Below, one piece after another: positions 35,857 through 47,529 of a DNA stretch of 64,000 nucleotides. The position numbers and the translations under genes are program-made. The DNA comes from Daucus carota subsp. sativus. Taxonomy: Eukaryota; Streptophyta; Magnoliopsida; Apiales; Apiaceae. The DNA is taken from contig NC_030384.2 in NCBI RefSeq assembly GCF_001625215.2, positions 31,918,527-31,982,526 on the forward strand, written 5' to 3'. Position 1 is the first letter of the stretch. Each line of letters starts with the position of its first letter. Below the pieces are notes generated by a model. That model saw nothing but the letters and a program-made list of their open reading frames with translations. It made no database searches and had not been told where the DNA came from.

Positions 35857-38800
35857 TTATAAATCTGCAGAAGCATGAACCCTTACATTAAGCCTTCTAA
35901 GCCATACCGAGTGCAGAATCATATGGAAGACATCATACCGCTTAGGAGGCCAACTGACCTCAAAATGCCGCCTTACTTGTTTACCTCTCCTCTGCAATCT
36001 TATATACTGTCTTGTTGATATTCCCATCAGAATCTTCTTCAGGTTCGGAATTTCATTCACGGGTACTTCAACTGAAAATGAATTCCAATTGAGGACATCA
36101 CTAAAAGGTGCCACATAGTGATCCTTGACGATTACCGGCACACACCCTGTGTAAAGTGCTTCGACCATCCTAGGGCTAGCCACCTCATAACCACTCGGAC
36201 AAATGCAGTACTTGCTTTTCTTTAGCATTCCATAGTATGAGACCCCCTTCGGAAGGTATTTATGAACTTGAATGTCTGTGTCTTTGCCTTCCCAGTGCTC
36301 TAGAAGTATTGGCCTGATAGGTCCATGAACCCCACCCGCAAAGAATGCCAGTATTGTCCGCTGTGATGCAGATGGACCACCGATTAAGCCATCAATTGTA
36401 CCTGATGGGAGAAGGATTTCAGGTATAGAAACATCTTTGGAGGGCCTAAAACCTTCTGAAGTATTTGCATTACATAGACCACGTATGGAGTTTCCAAATA
36501 GCTCAGGAACAGCACCTGAGATTGAAGGCCCCTGTCATGTATATTCCAGATGTCATGCAACACAATTACCAAGCATATACTAATACAGTATTGTATCATC
36601 AAATGTTGAACTCAGATAATGCTTAAACATTTTCAAAATACATGCTAAGAAAAACAAGGCGAAGTATTTTATACTCTGAGAGAGCATTTTCACTAGAACG
36701 AAATGAAAAAAGGAAAACACCGATAATTTAGCAAGTTAAGAGTTTTAAGTACTGTTTTTGAACTAATCCGTTAATAATGATCTTACCCAATCATGACAAG
36801 CAACCATGAAATGATCAGCTCCAGTACTCCGATTCCAGTAAGGATATTTTCCAGCTAAAACACCTACATAATCTTTAACTGTTTGCTTCATTGGCTGCGA
36901 GTCATGGGAGTCGCGAACATATATATAGTGAACCATTGCAGTAATACTCATTGGAAGAAAATAAGCATGGGCTTTGTCAGGATCTCTCGTACGAAATTGG
37001 CTATTCTCCATTTGATAGATGAAATTTCCTTCCGTTGAATATATGCTCTTGCAGGGGCCATTATGGAACACTGGAGGTTCTCCTTCTTCATACACATATA
37101 CCTTGAAAAGCTTTTCCATTTCCAGATAACTCCTATGATTAGAAAAAGAAATCAGTCGCACATAATTCCCAATGCAGGTGCTAATTGTAAAAGAACATTT
37201 TAATCCTAAAAATTCACATTTTTTTAATCAATATATAATGATTTGTATCTACGGGTGATACCAATATTTTCATCTCCATTATTTTTACTTCAGAGCATAA
37301 TAAACATTTCACAAGTAGAAATACTTGTGTGAATGGGCTATGAGAATAAAAGTTCGAAACAATAGTTCCTCACTATATTAAAAGCTGAGAACATTAACCA
37401 CTGCCAATTGATATATCATATTCTTAGCACTATTTTTATTTATATATCTGCAACCTTTCTTCATTTTCTGCTTGTATCGCATAACAAAGATATAATGAGA
37501 TATATCATATTTAAAGTTTTCTTTTACTTCTTTAGCAAAGATTTTCATATTCTTAGCAGTTAGCACTATGTTTTTTGAATATCTCTACTACCCCTAATCA
37601 TTTTCTCCTTGTATGGCATGAACAACTATATAATGAGATATATCAACTTAAACTGTATATATAAGAAATTAGAGAGATTGATGATCTTTGAAGTTGTACA
37701 CCTGTGAAAAGCAGCTGCATTCCAGTACATTGGCCCTGTTGGGACATAATCAGGGTCATTTGTCTGATTGTCAGATTTGGCTTTCCCAATTGCAGCTCTG
37801 GCTCGCACAAGACTTGCTTCTAGTCGGTCCAAACTGCTGTAAGTGTGTTGTATTCTATTCGGTGTAACAGCAGGAGAATCGTTCAACCTTGACTGTGGAA
37901 AGTTACTGGACATGGTATCGTCTAATATTTCATTCTCCTCCGCAGCCTGTTTATAAATTACATTTCAAATAGTTCAACATTTAGAGCTTATGTGCTTGAA
38001 AGAAGAATCTCAGAGAAAAAAAATGCAACACAAAACAGAAAGACAAACTTACAAGGACCATGTTGATTAAAATTGAAAGTTGAAGATCTAATAATAACAT
38101 TTTTTTGTGGTTCATCGCATTTTTCGCGAAAAAATAAGTAGATACAGAATTAAATAAAATTAGAAAAAATAACTGATAATATAAATTAAATAAATCATAC
38201 GAACTAAAATTCTCCATCCTCAAATATTAGTTAAGAAACACAACCAGGCATTATACACTATATAAAAGTATGAAGTTTTGAATATCTGATACTTGCCTAC
38301 TTGGTGCAGACCCCAAAGAAATAGATGAAAGAACAGAAGTTGATATTAGCAACAAAAGTACACACAGTATATATTCTCATGAGACACACTTTTGATATCC
38401 TTTTTTTCCTTGCCCATTAACCACAGATTACATAGCTGCAACATGGATAATCAGTAATCACTACTCCCCCCGTCCCACTACTTTTTTTCCATTGCTCATA
38501 CACACAGTATAGTTTATATTTTTTTTTAAAATTTTTTTGTTTCTGAATAAAAATCTAAAATTTTAATTATTATTTAGAAAAAAAAATTAAAATAATTTAT
38601 GAAATTATATTTTATAACGGTCTGTGTAAAACCATCTATCTCAAACATATATTACAATTGTCAGGGATGAGGGAGTATATTTTATTTACTATATCTATAC
38701 CAAAACAGCAATTATAATTGTGCTTCTCTCTATACCAAAACTAGGATCTGCATTTTATATCCCATTCAATTCAATTTAATATACATTAATTAATTCCTTT

Positions 38801-39213
38801 AGGGACAACAAACGTAATATGTGGGTGAATTAAACACAAAAGGAGTATTCATAAATTCGGATTTCACAGATGCAGTCAAGATTTTATTAAGGAAATCAAA
38901 GACTATATATATTAATGATAAAGGGATAATAATATTGACTCTTTCACAGCTGGAAAATCCCAGATATGTGAAAAAAAATCAAACCTTAACATTAGCTATG
39001 GAGAATGACTACTGACACAAGATCACACTGGAAGAACCCCGTACAATCACCAGCAAAAATAACATTTTAACTTTATTTTTAAAAAAAAGACAAAAAACAA
39101 GTTTAAGGTTGAAAAGTACAAAGACAGTAGTTTCAAAGGGGATGTATGAATTAAGATGTGACACTCTAAACTCGTATGTCTGAATGAACAGATATACACG
39201 TGAGAGAGAGGGA

Positions 39214-39268
<55 letters not shown>

Positions 39269-39582
39269 ACTGAAGGAGATTGAGAAGGAACGGCAGCTGC
39301 CTCAACAGAAAGTGGAGGAGAAGCAGAACGCTGAAGATTATAATCATCAGAGAGAGCTTCTTGTTTATCATCACTGCCGCCGGCTACTCTTTGCCCAATA
39401 AAATCTCCACTTTTATCTTGATTCCCAAACGACGAAGATGCAAGTAAAGATGAAGGTGCCCAATAATTATTCGAACCATTTAAACCAATCAAAACAAAAA
39501 ACCCAAACACCAAAATCAAAGGCACCATATAAAACAACAGCTTTAGTGGTGGCGATAGCCTTGATTTGCACCCCCACATCAT
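35857..39582 (-). CDS. GT47 exostosin-family glycosyltransferase, copy 2
   Basis: Four exons: 39271-39582, 37702-37946, 36787-37132, 35857-36531; 525 residues. Same architecture as copy 1: an N-terminal TM helix (LLFYMVPLILVFGFFVLIGL), a longer stem, then FKVYVYEEGEPPVFHNGPC, DPDKAHAYFLPMSI, YWNRSTGADHFMVACHDW, AFFAGGVHGPIRPILLEHW, YCICPSGYEVASPRMVEAL and GCVPVIVKDHY. Exon 3 is 346 bp in both copies and every intron phase is shared, so they are tandem duplicates that diverged in stem and N-terminus. The first donor is GTCAGT, followed at once by a long (CT)n tract on the coding strand. Either of two adjacent ATGs (39580-39582, 39577-39579) may start translation. Intron 1 carries a Stowaway MITE; intron 2 has a diverged tandem duplication. 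Confidence 0.9.
37417..37643. repeat. Diverged tandem duplication in GT47 copy 2 intron 2
   Basis: About 95-bp units (37417-37509 and 37547-37643), both starting CATATTCTTAGCA and ending ATAATGAGATATATCA, with many differences between. No function suggested. Confidence 0.6.
38464..38675. mobile_element. Stowaway MITE in GT47 copy 2 intron 1
   Basis: 212 bp between TA dinucleotides; ends CTCCCCCCGTCCC and, in reverse, CTCCCTCATCCC. A more diverged family member. Confidence 0.7.
39201..39265. repeat. (GA)n/(CT)n microsatellite at a 5' splice site
   Basis: About 65 bp, nearly pure GA on the plus strand. On the coding (minus) strand of GT47 copy 2 it begins a few bases inside intron 1. Confidence 0.95.
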
Positions 39583-40277
39583 TTTCCTTATCTCTCTCCC
39601 AGCTTTCTCTGCTATATAACCCGGAGAGATTGGGAGAGATCGGGAGAGATTTTAGATTTGTTGTGTTTTAGGGGGTTTTTAGTTGTGTGGGTTTTGGGGT
39701 GATGAGTTGGTATAAAGAAGATGTGTAATTGGTAACAGATGTAAGCTATACAATGCCCAAGCCGCCTCTGGTTTTTTAAGTAGTGTTGTTTTTGAGTTTG
39801 TCATGCAAATTTGTGTCTCAGTTTCCGATTTTGCCCCTGTCACATTTACTCTCACTCTCCCCTTACCCCTGATGTCATTTTTGGCTTTTTCCCATCTCAC
39901 CGCCTCGATTGCATATCATTATATACTCGCGACCCATCCTGTGGCGGTTTCGTTTCATTTTCACGCCTTTTGAAAGCCATGATGGCGAGTGACGAAGGCG
40001 CGTGGATTTTGCGCGTGGGTGTGGTGTTGGTGAAAATGGGTAAGAGAGCTGACGCAGCATAGGAACAAGATGTGAGCTGTAACCTTGGACATATCTTTCT
40101 ACTTTTTACTTTCTTTTTATTTTCCTAAAAATAATATGTCTATTTATTTCTTTTTCAAGGTTTATTTTGTTCAATTCTGTTTGTTTCTAAAACTAGGCGC
40201 ATAAGTAACTGAAAAATAAAGTGGGATCGTGTGATATCTTCCGAGACCTTTTTGATGCTCGTTTGGTTTAAAAAATA
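39583..40277. other. 5' flank of GT47 copy 2
   Basis: CT-rich leader and promoter of copy 2. A GC-richer patch at 39900-40065 has short frames on both strands with no recognisable product. Confidence 0.4.
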
Positions 40278-40551
40278 CTCTTCCGTTTCAATTTATATGT
40301 CCACTTTTAAAAAAATAATGTATTTTAAATTAGTTTTCTATTTCAATTCTCAATGCAAAATCACATTTTCAAGTCAATTCTACTTGAAATATCTCTAATT
40401 TATAGTATTTCATAAATCAACCTCATTTCTCATGTTAAGGTCATTTAATGCAGTTAATTTTTAAACATTCATTTTTTTAAAATTGTATGATTTTTTGAAA
40501 GTAAACTGTATGATTTTTTGAAAGTGAACAACTAATTTGAAACGGAAGGGA
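40278..40551. mobile_element. Stowaway MITE, diverged ends
   Basis: 274 bp, TA duplications at 40276-40277 and 40552-40553; ends CTCTTCCGTTTCAATTT and, in reverse, TCCCTTCCGTTTCAAATT. Non-coding. Confidence 0.75.
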
Positions 40552-40553
40552 TA

Positions 40554-41587
40554 ATCGATTAAACTTAAAAATTGAATATACCGGTATTCTTTCACACTTC
40601 TCTCTTGTAAAGATATATGTTAAACATTATTTTTCATGTTTAAGTAGTTGTAAAGATGATTAACATGTAAAAAGGTAATTAGGATAATGTAGAAACTTGG
40701 TGAAGAGAAGGAGAGCTCGTAATATAACGTGAGAGAATTGATAGGTTAGATTAAGACGGAGTTGAATGATGATGCATAGTATTTGGTGGTCAGATTAGTG
40801 TTTGACCATCCCCATCCACTGAACTATGTTACGAATTGAAATAAGGTGAGAAGAATCTTCTACGTTCAACTATTTCATTTTCATACTTAATCGGGAATTT
40901 GGTCCGATTATATTAACTGCACAAAGCAACTTGTGTCGATTACCAAGTGTATCCAAAACAACTGTAATTTGATCATTTCGTAAAATTTTCAAAATATTTG
41001 AATAATTCGACATTAGTAAAAGATCTATAATCGTTTAATTTTAACTAAAAGAGTTGATTTAAATTTAACAACGATAAATATGTAAGAGGCATTAAAAGAT
41101 GACATAAATAAAAATGGGTGTTGCATGGCAGCTTAACGGTAATATGGTGAGAGAAACTAAGTGCATGTATGCAAGCGGTGCAATTCTCCCGTTTATAAAT
41201 TGAAAAGTGAAGGTATTTATTACTGCAGCAGTACCCCAGCCCCTCGTTTTCCATTAAGCATTTACTTCGCTCTATAATCTCTATTTGTGTGTCTATCACC
41301 GCACTTAGTAGGGACTAGGGAGTACTTCTCGTTTGTCTCGTTTTTAAAATAACTTTGATATATTATCACAAAAATTATCCTTGTATAACACCTTTAAATA
41401 TTTAACCATATAAAAATAACTCAATTCAATTTAATATGATTATAATATTTAACTACAAGAAATTATTCAAATAAAATTTTATTTAAATTTGCTTAAATTT
41501 AATAGGTAAAACTAAAAGAAACTAAAATCGCCCAAGGAAGAATTTTATTGGTGTAACAATAATTCTAACTATGAAAAATGCTTAGAT
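40554..41587. other. AT-rich intergenic stretch
   Basis: No coding potential or clear element boundaries found. Confidence 0.4.
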
Positions 41588-41930
41588 AAAAGGTGGTTGA
41601 CATATCAAAAAATAAAATATAGTCAATGTTTTAAAAATATCAAACTCCAACCATCCCCACCTCTTATATATAATTTTAGTCAACTGAATGATTATATTTA
41701 TCAAACCTACACAAATTTGTAAGAATTTTCTAAGATGGTTACACGTTATTTATTACTCATATTAAACAGATATATTATATTTATAACTATCAAAATATTC
41801 ATAACATATTATTTTTAAATTATAACTAATCAACAAAACCAATGCCATCGAACCACATTATCATGCAAATTTTAGATAATATCTTACGATTCTAAGTAAT
41901 TTAGCGACGATTGTAGTCAACCACCCTAAT
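41588..41930. mobile_element. Diverged MITE related to 17612-17941
   Basis: Inverted GGTGGTTGAC near both ends. Shares the interior stretch around TATTTTTAAATTATAAC and CGATTGTAGTCAAC with the copy at 17612-17941 (there CGATTATAGCCAAC). Limits approximate. Confidence 0.5.
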
Positions 41931-42513
41931 ATTCATGCTATTTATGAGTCCTGAGTCGTGACCGGTCTTTTAAAAACTTCCATCTACAGTAATTTTTAAT
42001 TAATTATAATTATTTTTATTTCAAATATAAAAATCATATTTTTAGAATTATATTAAGTCAATGAGTGAATGACCATCATTTACGCAACGTAAAATTGAGA
42101 AATAATTATCTAAAATACAAAATATTAGTGAAAAGATCGGCCTGTGATCTCGTAAATTTTTGCAGATTATTTAGGTGACAGCTTGGCATACGTACGTTTG
42201 CCACTTCTCTCGGAAGAGGGCGCTGGCGACACGACCGCCATGAGTCACCCACAAAAAAACAAGCGTAGTTGCATGTCTCGTGTTCTCGGGAATTATGCCA
42301 CCTTTGTTTGCTTTTACTCACCCTATTTTTGTTTTACATTTCGTCTTCACACTGTTTTCGTTGAGTAGATTGCTAATCGCCTGCAAATAACAAAAAGATT
42401 GCATATTTTTGGGACAGAGCGGTAAAGATAAACTCATGCATGGAAGATAAGAAGTTGTGAAATACGGAAGAAATAGTCTCAGAACATATCATATCGATTG
42501 ATATTACGTATTG
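41931..42513. other. Intergenic stretch
   Basis: A GC-richer patch at about 42180-42300 has short frames on both strands, none recognisable. Confidence 0.35.
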
Positions 42514-43390
42514 TTGGAATATTATCATTTTGAGCATCAATTTGAGTGAGGCTCGGCTACGTGTTCGTGGCGGGTTATACTTGTATTATGTTCTCTTTCG
42601 AGAGAGTTTTCCAATACATGTTTATTCGCTCAAAACGACTAAGAAATAGATAAGTTGTGATGATCCAAAGTTCCTTTCTTGGTACTGGAAAATTGGAGAG
42701 GAAACCTTGAGTCCCACATTGATTTGATAAAGAAGCTTTGAAGGCTTTATATAGCAAGACACTTTGGTAGTGTCTAAATGTGTTACTAATGTATTGCTCC
42801 ACGTAGTTCGGGCGTGTGCGCGACCTGAGGACACGAATGTCGCAAGATTTGGGCCGAATAAAAATCGGACTAGTTTTGCTAATTTAATTATTTCCTACTG
42901 GACTTGGGCTCAAATAATATGACAGAAATTAATCTGATTTAATTTTAGATTAATTGATATGGTTTAAATAAATTTGATTTCTTTTCGGATTTGTTTTGTA
43001 ACCGACCTAATTAATTAATGCGTTAATTAATTATGATGATGTGTAGCGCACAAGTTTTGCATTGACTATATATTCATTATAGATTAAGGTTTTTACACAC
43101 ACGAAAATACACAGCCTCTTGCATCCCAAAACCCTAATCGTCGGTAATAGCTTTCGGTCTTGTACTAGTTTGTCGAGAGTGCTGCCTGCATCGTCAATCC
43201 GTTTTATCCTGGGAGACAATCGTTCATCACATACGGTGAGGGCGAAATACGCTTTAAGGAGACAGTTACGTACTGGACTCAGATTTTGTTCATATATCCT
43301 TCGTTTAAATTCTGTCTCCTACGCACTTTCTGTTTTCGATACTTTGCACACACAAACACAGTTTGATTTTTGCACAGATTATAACAATTA
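42514..43390. mobile_element. Probable solo LTR or LTR fragment, family unassigned
   Basis: Starts TGTTGGAATATTATC. It contains GAGTCCCACATTGATTTG followed by TATATAGC, the promoter style of plant LTRs, and later GGTGAGGGCGAAATACG. No partner LTR, primer site or matching target duplication found, so the right limit is a guess. Fossil. Confidence 0.4.
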
Positions 43391-43481
43391 CAAAAATAAG
43401 GAATAAAATATCATGCCGGAATTAAAAAAATATGGAATTCATCAAAAATACCACATTTCCTAAGTTGTTGTATAATTGGAC

Positions 43482-44426
43482 CAGGGACGAAGCCAGCAAA
43501 CGTCTTTAAAGGGGGCCAAAAAATTTTCTTCGATACAATAAAATTTTTCATCAGCACTGTAAAATATTCATTATAAAATAAATACAAAAATACTAGTAAA
43601 AAAATTATAGTAGAGTTTTGCGTTCTTTTAAATAAGGAAATCAAATTTATAATAGTGTCAACAAAAATATTTAGCTATCTCTCTTTAAATATATTTAAGT
43701 ATAAAATGGTCAGGAAACTCATCATAATAACTCTAAGTTATAGTAATCTTTAATTAGTAAGTAACACACATTAAATGAAATTGTATTTTGACAATATCTC
43801 AAAAACTAAATATTATGTTTATTATACTTACTCCTTTTCAAAAAAAATGTTTATTATACTTACAAAAAAAAATATTATACATATTTAGAAGATGACAAGT
43901 TATAATTTAAATAAGTAAAAATATTACCTGGATGATGAAATTTAAATTGAAGATGAGTAGATCAATATTAATATTAAATAATAAATTTATAATGCACGAG
44001 GACTAACTATTCTATGAAAATGAAGAAGTGAAGTGAGGTATAAGTTTTTTGGATAAGACCTCCACCAAAAATTCTTATTTTTAAAGAAGAACCATATTGA
44101 CATTTATATTTATCACATATCACATTTTACGATCTTTTTTTTAAATAGTATAATTGTATATATATCCATATTTTTGTTTATTTTTATTTTTAAATTTGGT
44201 CTAATACAATAAATTAGAAAAATCTAAGAATTAAAACTTTATTTTACAATGTTAAATATTTCTCAGAAGCGAACAAATATATTTTGAGGGGGGCCAAATT
44301 TTTATATTTATATAAATATATAGATAAAATATAATTTTTTTTCAAAATTATATAATAAAAATTACAATACTATGGAACCCTAGGGGGGCCATGGCCCCTT
44401 CTGGCCCCTACGTAGCTTCGTCCCTG
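43482..44426. mobile_element. Non-autonomous hAT element, 945 bp
   Basis: Perfect 8-bp duplications AATTGGAC (43474-43481, 44427-44434). Ends CAGGGACGAAGC on both sides in inverted orientation, with AGGGGGGCC-type subterminal repeats. The interior is very AT-rich and encodes no transposase. Confidence 0.88.
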
Positions 44427-44803
44427 AATTGGACGAATTGTGGTTGAGAATAAAAGATCAAGGTACTCTCAGAACAGTCCGTTTCGATGGTAATTTTTTG
44501 GTAAGCGACTACTAATTGTGCAACAGGTCAGGCCGTCAGGGGTTGTGTATGACATATGTACTACAAAAGTGGAAATGCAGCAGAAGTTTCTAAATTTAGG
44601 AATGAACACCAACACTAATATCAGAACCATTGCTTTCACCATTTCGTTTTCTGTATCCTTCGGGATTCATACACCCGATAAAAAATCTACTATGTTTTCT
44701 GTAAATGTAGAATGACGGGACTGTGATTTAAAATTAAATGCACTAATTTAGAATAAAGCTGGAGACCTAAAGAATATCGTAAGCTGTCCTTGGATAATAA
44801 ATA

Positions 44804-45106
44804 CTCCCTCCGTCTCAATTTATAGGTCCAGTTTGGAAAGAAAATTTGTCCTAAAATATTTGTCCTTCTCTTCTTTCAATACAAATTTATCTACATATTA
44901 ATTGTGATTTTTTTGAAACTCAACATTATTCTCATTTCTCAATGCACTAAATCCCTGTATTTATTGTGATTTTTTTGAAACTCAACAATATTCTCACTTA
45001 TCAATGCACTAATTAATGATACATGAGATAAGATTCCATCTAACTAACTTTTTTCTTAATATGTGTGTTTATTCCAAAATGGACCTATAAACCGAGACGG
45101 AGGGAG
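44804..45106. mobile_element. Stowaway MITE, left arm of an inverted pair
   Basis: 303 bp, TA duplications, ends CTCCCTCCGTCTC and GAGACGGAGGGAG. Contains an internal direct repeat of ATTGTGATTTTTTTGAAACT. By eye an exact reverse complement of 45283-45585. Confidence 0.92.
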
Positions 45107-45282
45107 TACTAGAGAAGAGGGCCACTTTTGCAAAACAGATCCAAGAAAACAGCAAAAGCTACATAAAAGAGAAGTTGTCCGAAATTTAGCAATCAACTCC
45201 ATACCAATCTAGTTCCAAATGTATAGCTTAGATTGAATTATGGTCATGCATAGTTTTCGGGATCAGTGGACAACATATACTA

Positions 45283-45585
45283 CTCCCTCCGTCTCGGTTT
45301 ATAGGTCCATTTTGGAATAAACACACATATTAAGAAAAAAGTTAGTTAGATGGAATCTTATCTCATGTATCATTAATTAGTGCATTGATAAGTGAGAATA
45401 TTGTTGAGTTTCAAAAAAATCACAATAAATACAGGGATTTAGTGCATTGAGAAATGAGAATAATGTTGAGTTTCAAAAAAATCACAATTAATATGTAGAT
45501 AAATTTGTATTGAAAGAAGAGAAGGACAAATATTTTAGGACAAATTTTCTTTCCAAACTGGACCTATAAATTGAGACGGAGGGAG
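45283..45585. mobile_element. Stowaway MITE, right arm of an inverted pair
   Basis: 303 bp, TA at 45281-45282 and 45586-45587. Reverse complement of the copy at 44804-45106 across its full length, with a 176-bp unrelated spacer between them. Confidence 0.92.
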
Positions 45586-45671
45586 TATATGGTATTATTT
45601 TCTTCAAATTTTGAATTTTGATTGTATTCCTAAAGGTGTTCATCTCTCAGTTACAGAAATATATACTTTCT

Positions 45672-45850
45672 ACCGCCACGAGATGTCTGGATGGTCAGAG
45701 AGTGACGCTTAATACTTGCTCTCTTAGGTCACAATGGACATTCCGGAAGTAAGTGGGCTACCATTCTCGGGGGTATGAGTGTGCTAGTAGCCTAATCGGA
45801 TCAGTCGAGGTGCGCGTAAACTTGCCGGACACCGATTTAAAAAAAAAAAA
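45672..45850 (+). mobile_element. SINE, AU-like
   Basis: About 179 bp ending in an A-rich tail. Box-A-like TGGTCAGAGAG near the 5' end, box-B-like GGTCACAATGGACATTCC, and a 3' part GGTGCGCGTAAACTTGCCGG ACACC typical of plant AU SINEs. Flanks GAAATATATACTTTCT (45656-45671) and GAAATATAAATACATACTTTCT (45851-45872) look like a target-site duplication with a small indel. The weak box B suggests it is inactive. Confidence 0.65.
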
Positions 45851-45872
45851 GAAATATAAATACATACTTTCT

Positions 45873-47529
45873 TGGTCTTGGTCTGAGCCGTCAATGACCG
45901 GAGATGTTGGAAAGCATATGATTTTTATATTGTTGGATAAATATTCAACGAACATGATTATAACATTAAACTCGTCCAACGTCCGAAAATGTTTGTTCAA
46001 TAATTAAAAAAATGCTAAATATTACTATAATCTTAATCGTTAGATATTTATATGACGGTCTCAAAATCATATGCCCCTGAACCGTTCCGGTCATGAAGGA
46101 ACGTGTATTACAAAGTGACGGGGATGATAAAATTTGGATAATTCTACATATAGCCACTGTTTATATTATCTTCGATGAGTGAGTTATGTTCGAACATTTC
46201 CTTTCCCCGAAAGTTATTGGTAGAATTAGATTTTCAACATAAAAGCTATCAATAATATATTATATTAAATTATCTGATTGTATTTGATGAATCATGTGTT
46301 ATTATCTAGTTATAATTTACTAACTTTATATTATAGGGAAGAATGATTATTAATGTAAGATAGTTCGATGAGTTTTAGATTAAAGGGAGGGAAATATCTG
46401 AAGACCTTCGAGCACCTAAGCTTGTCCTGGGCTTGCAAAGAAACCAGAAATTGTTGTCAAATGGCCCATAAGTAGATTGTTCAGAGTCCATTACCATCGA
46501 CAATGTTTTTATTCTTCAAAGTTCAAATTCAAACATCAATAAATTAGCAGCAGCATGGACACAAACTGCTTGTACTTCCAAATGTTGGGTCTTGCTTGGA
46601 TCTTTAGTTTCAGACCGCAAGAGTTATATTCTTTTACTTATTTTTATATTATAATTATAACTATCGTTTATTTTTATTCTTAGTTCCATATCACCCAAAT
46701 ATTTAAATTTGGATTGGATATAAAATATAAAAAAAATGAGCAAAGTAAGTAAAACGTGGATTTGATATTTACAAAATGTATGTAATAGAGAAAACTTATA
46801 TAAAAAAGTTATTATGTTAAAATCTGATTGCATGCACACCACCAGCTCTCATCTTTCTCCCTTTTTAGTAATATTCCCTTTTTCCTATATACTCATTTTC
46901 GTCTACATATTTTGTGTAGCCATGATCACGAGTGTGCATTATTTGTGTATCCACTTATGTGATGGTTGAATTATTAGCACAAAGTTGTTAAATTTGAGAG
47001 GGACCTGAGATTTCACTTGATAACTATCAACATATATGAAACTGAGCTATGATAAAGTGTTAATCTCGAATTAAATTTCTGTTTTTGCTTGATAGAATTT
47101 CTTGTTTTTCGCAGTCAAGGAAGGATGCAAAGGAAACATGAAAAACACATTGGATGGCTTAAATAAATGGTTGAGAATATTGAGTAGTGTCAAGAGATAT
47201 CTTGTTTATTGGACCATGCTAAAATGATGCATCCCCATGGAAGAAACCTATTGATTAGGATGACACTAAAATCAATCTAAAAGGAATCAGATTCAAAACA
47301 TCAGAGGGCTTGAAAAAGGCCTAGAGTAGTCAAAAAGCAACATGAATTACACCACCACTATCTCTACAAACAAAGGCAAGCTTAAAGCTAATACAAAAAG
47401 TAAAGGATCTCTACTATGTTATAGAACACATTGTCATTTTTACACATAGATCACCATTAAACACAAACCACAAAATTAAATAAAATCTCAGCTCAGAATC
47501 AGATTCATAAATTGCTATTGGTCTTGAAG
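45873..47529. other. Gene-free stretch upstream of the CHUP1-like gene
   Basis: AT-rich. I found no RNA gene or element with clear ends. The last few hundred bases should be promoter and 5' UTR of the next gene. Confidence 0.4.

Noticed and set aside
39811-40065. GC-richer patch upstream of GT47 copy 2 as a separate small gene
   Set aside because: Overlapping frames on both strands, none with a plausible product or splice context; more likely promoter-proximal DNA.
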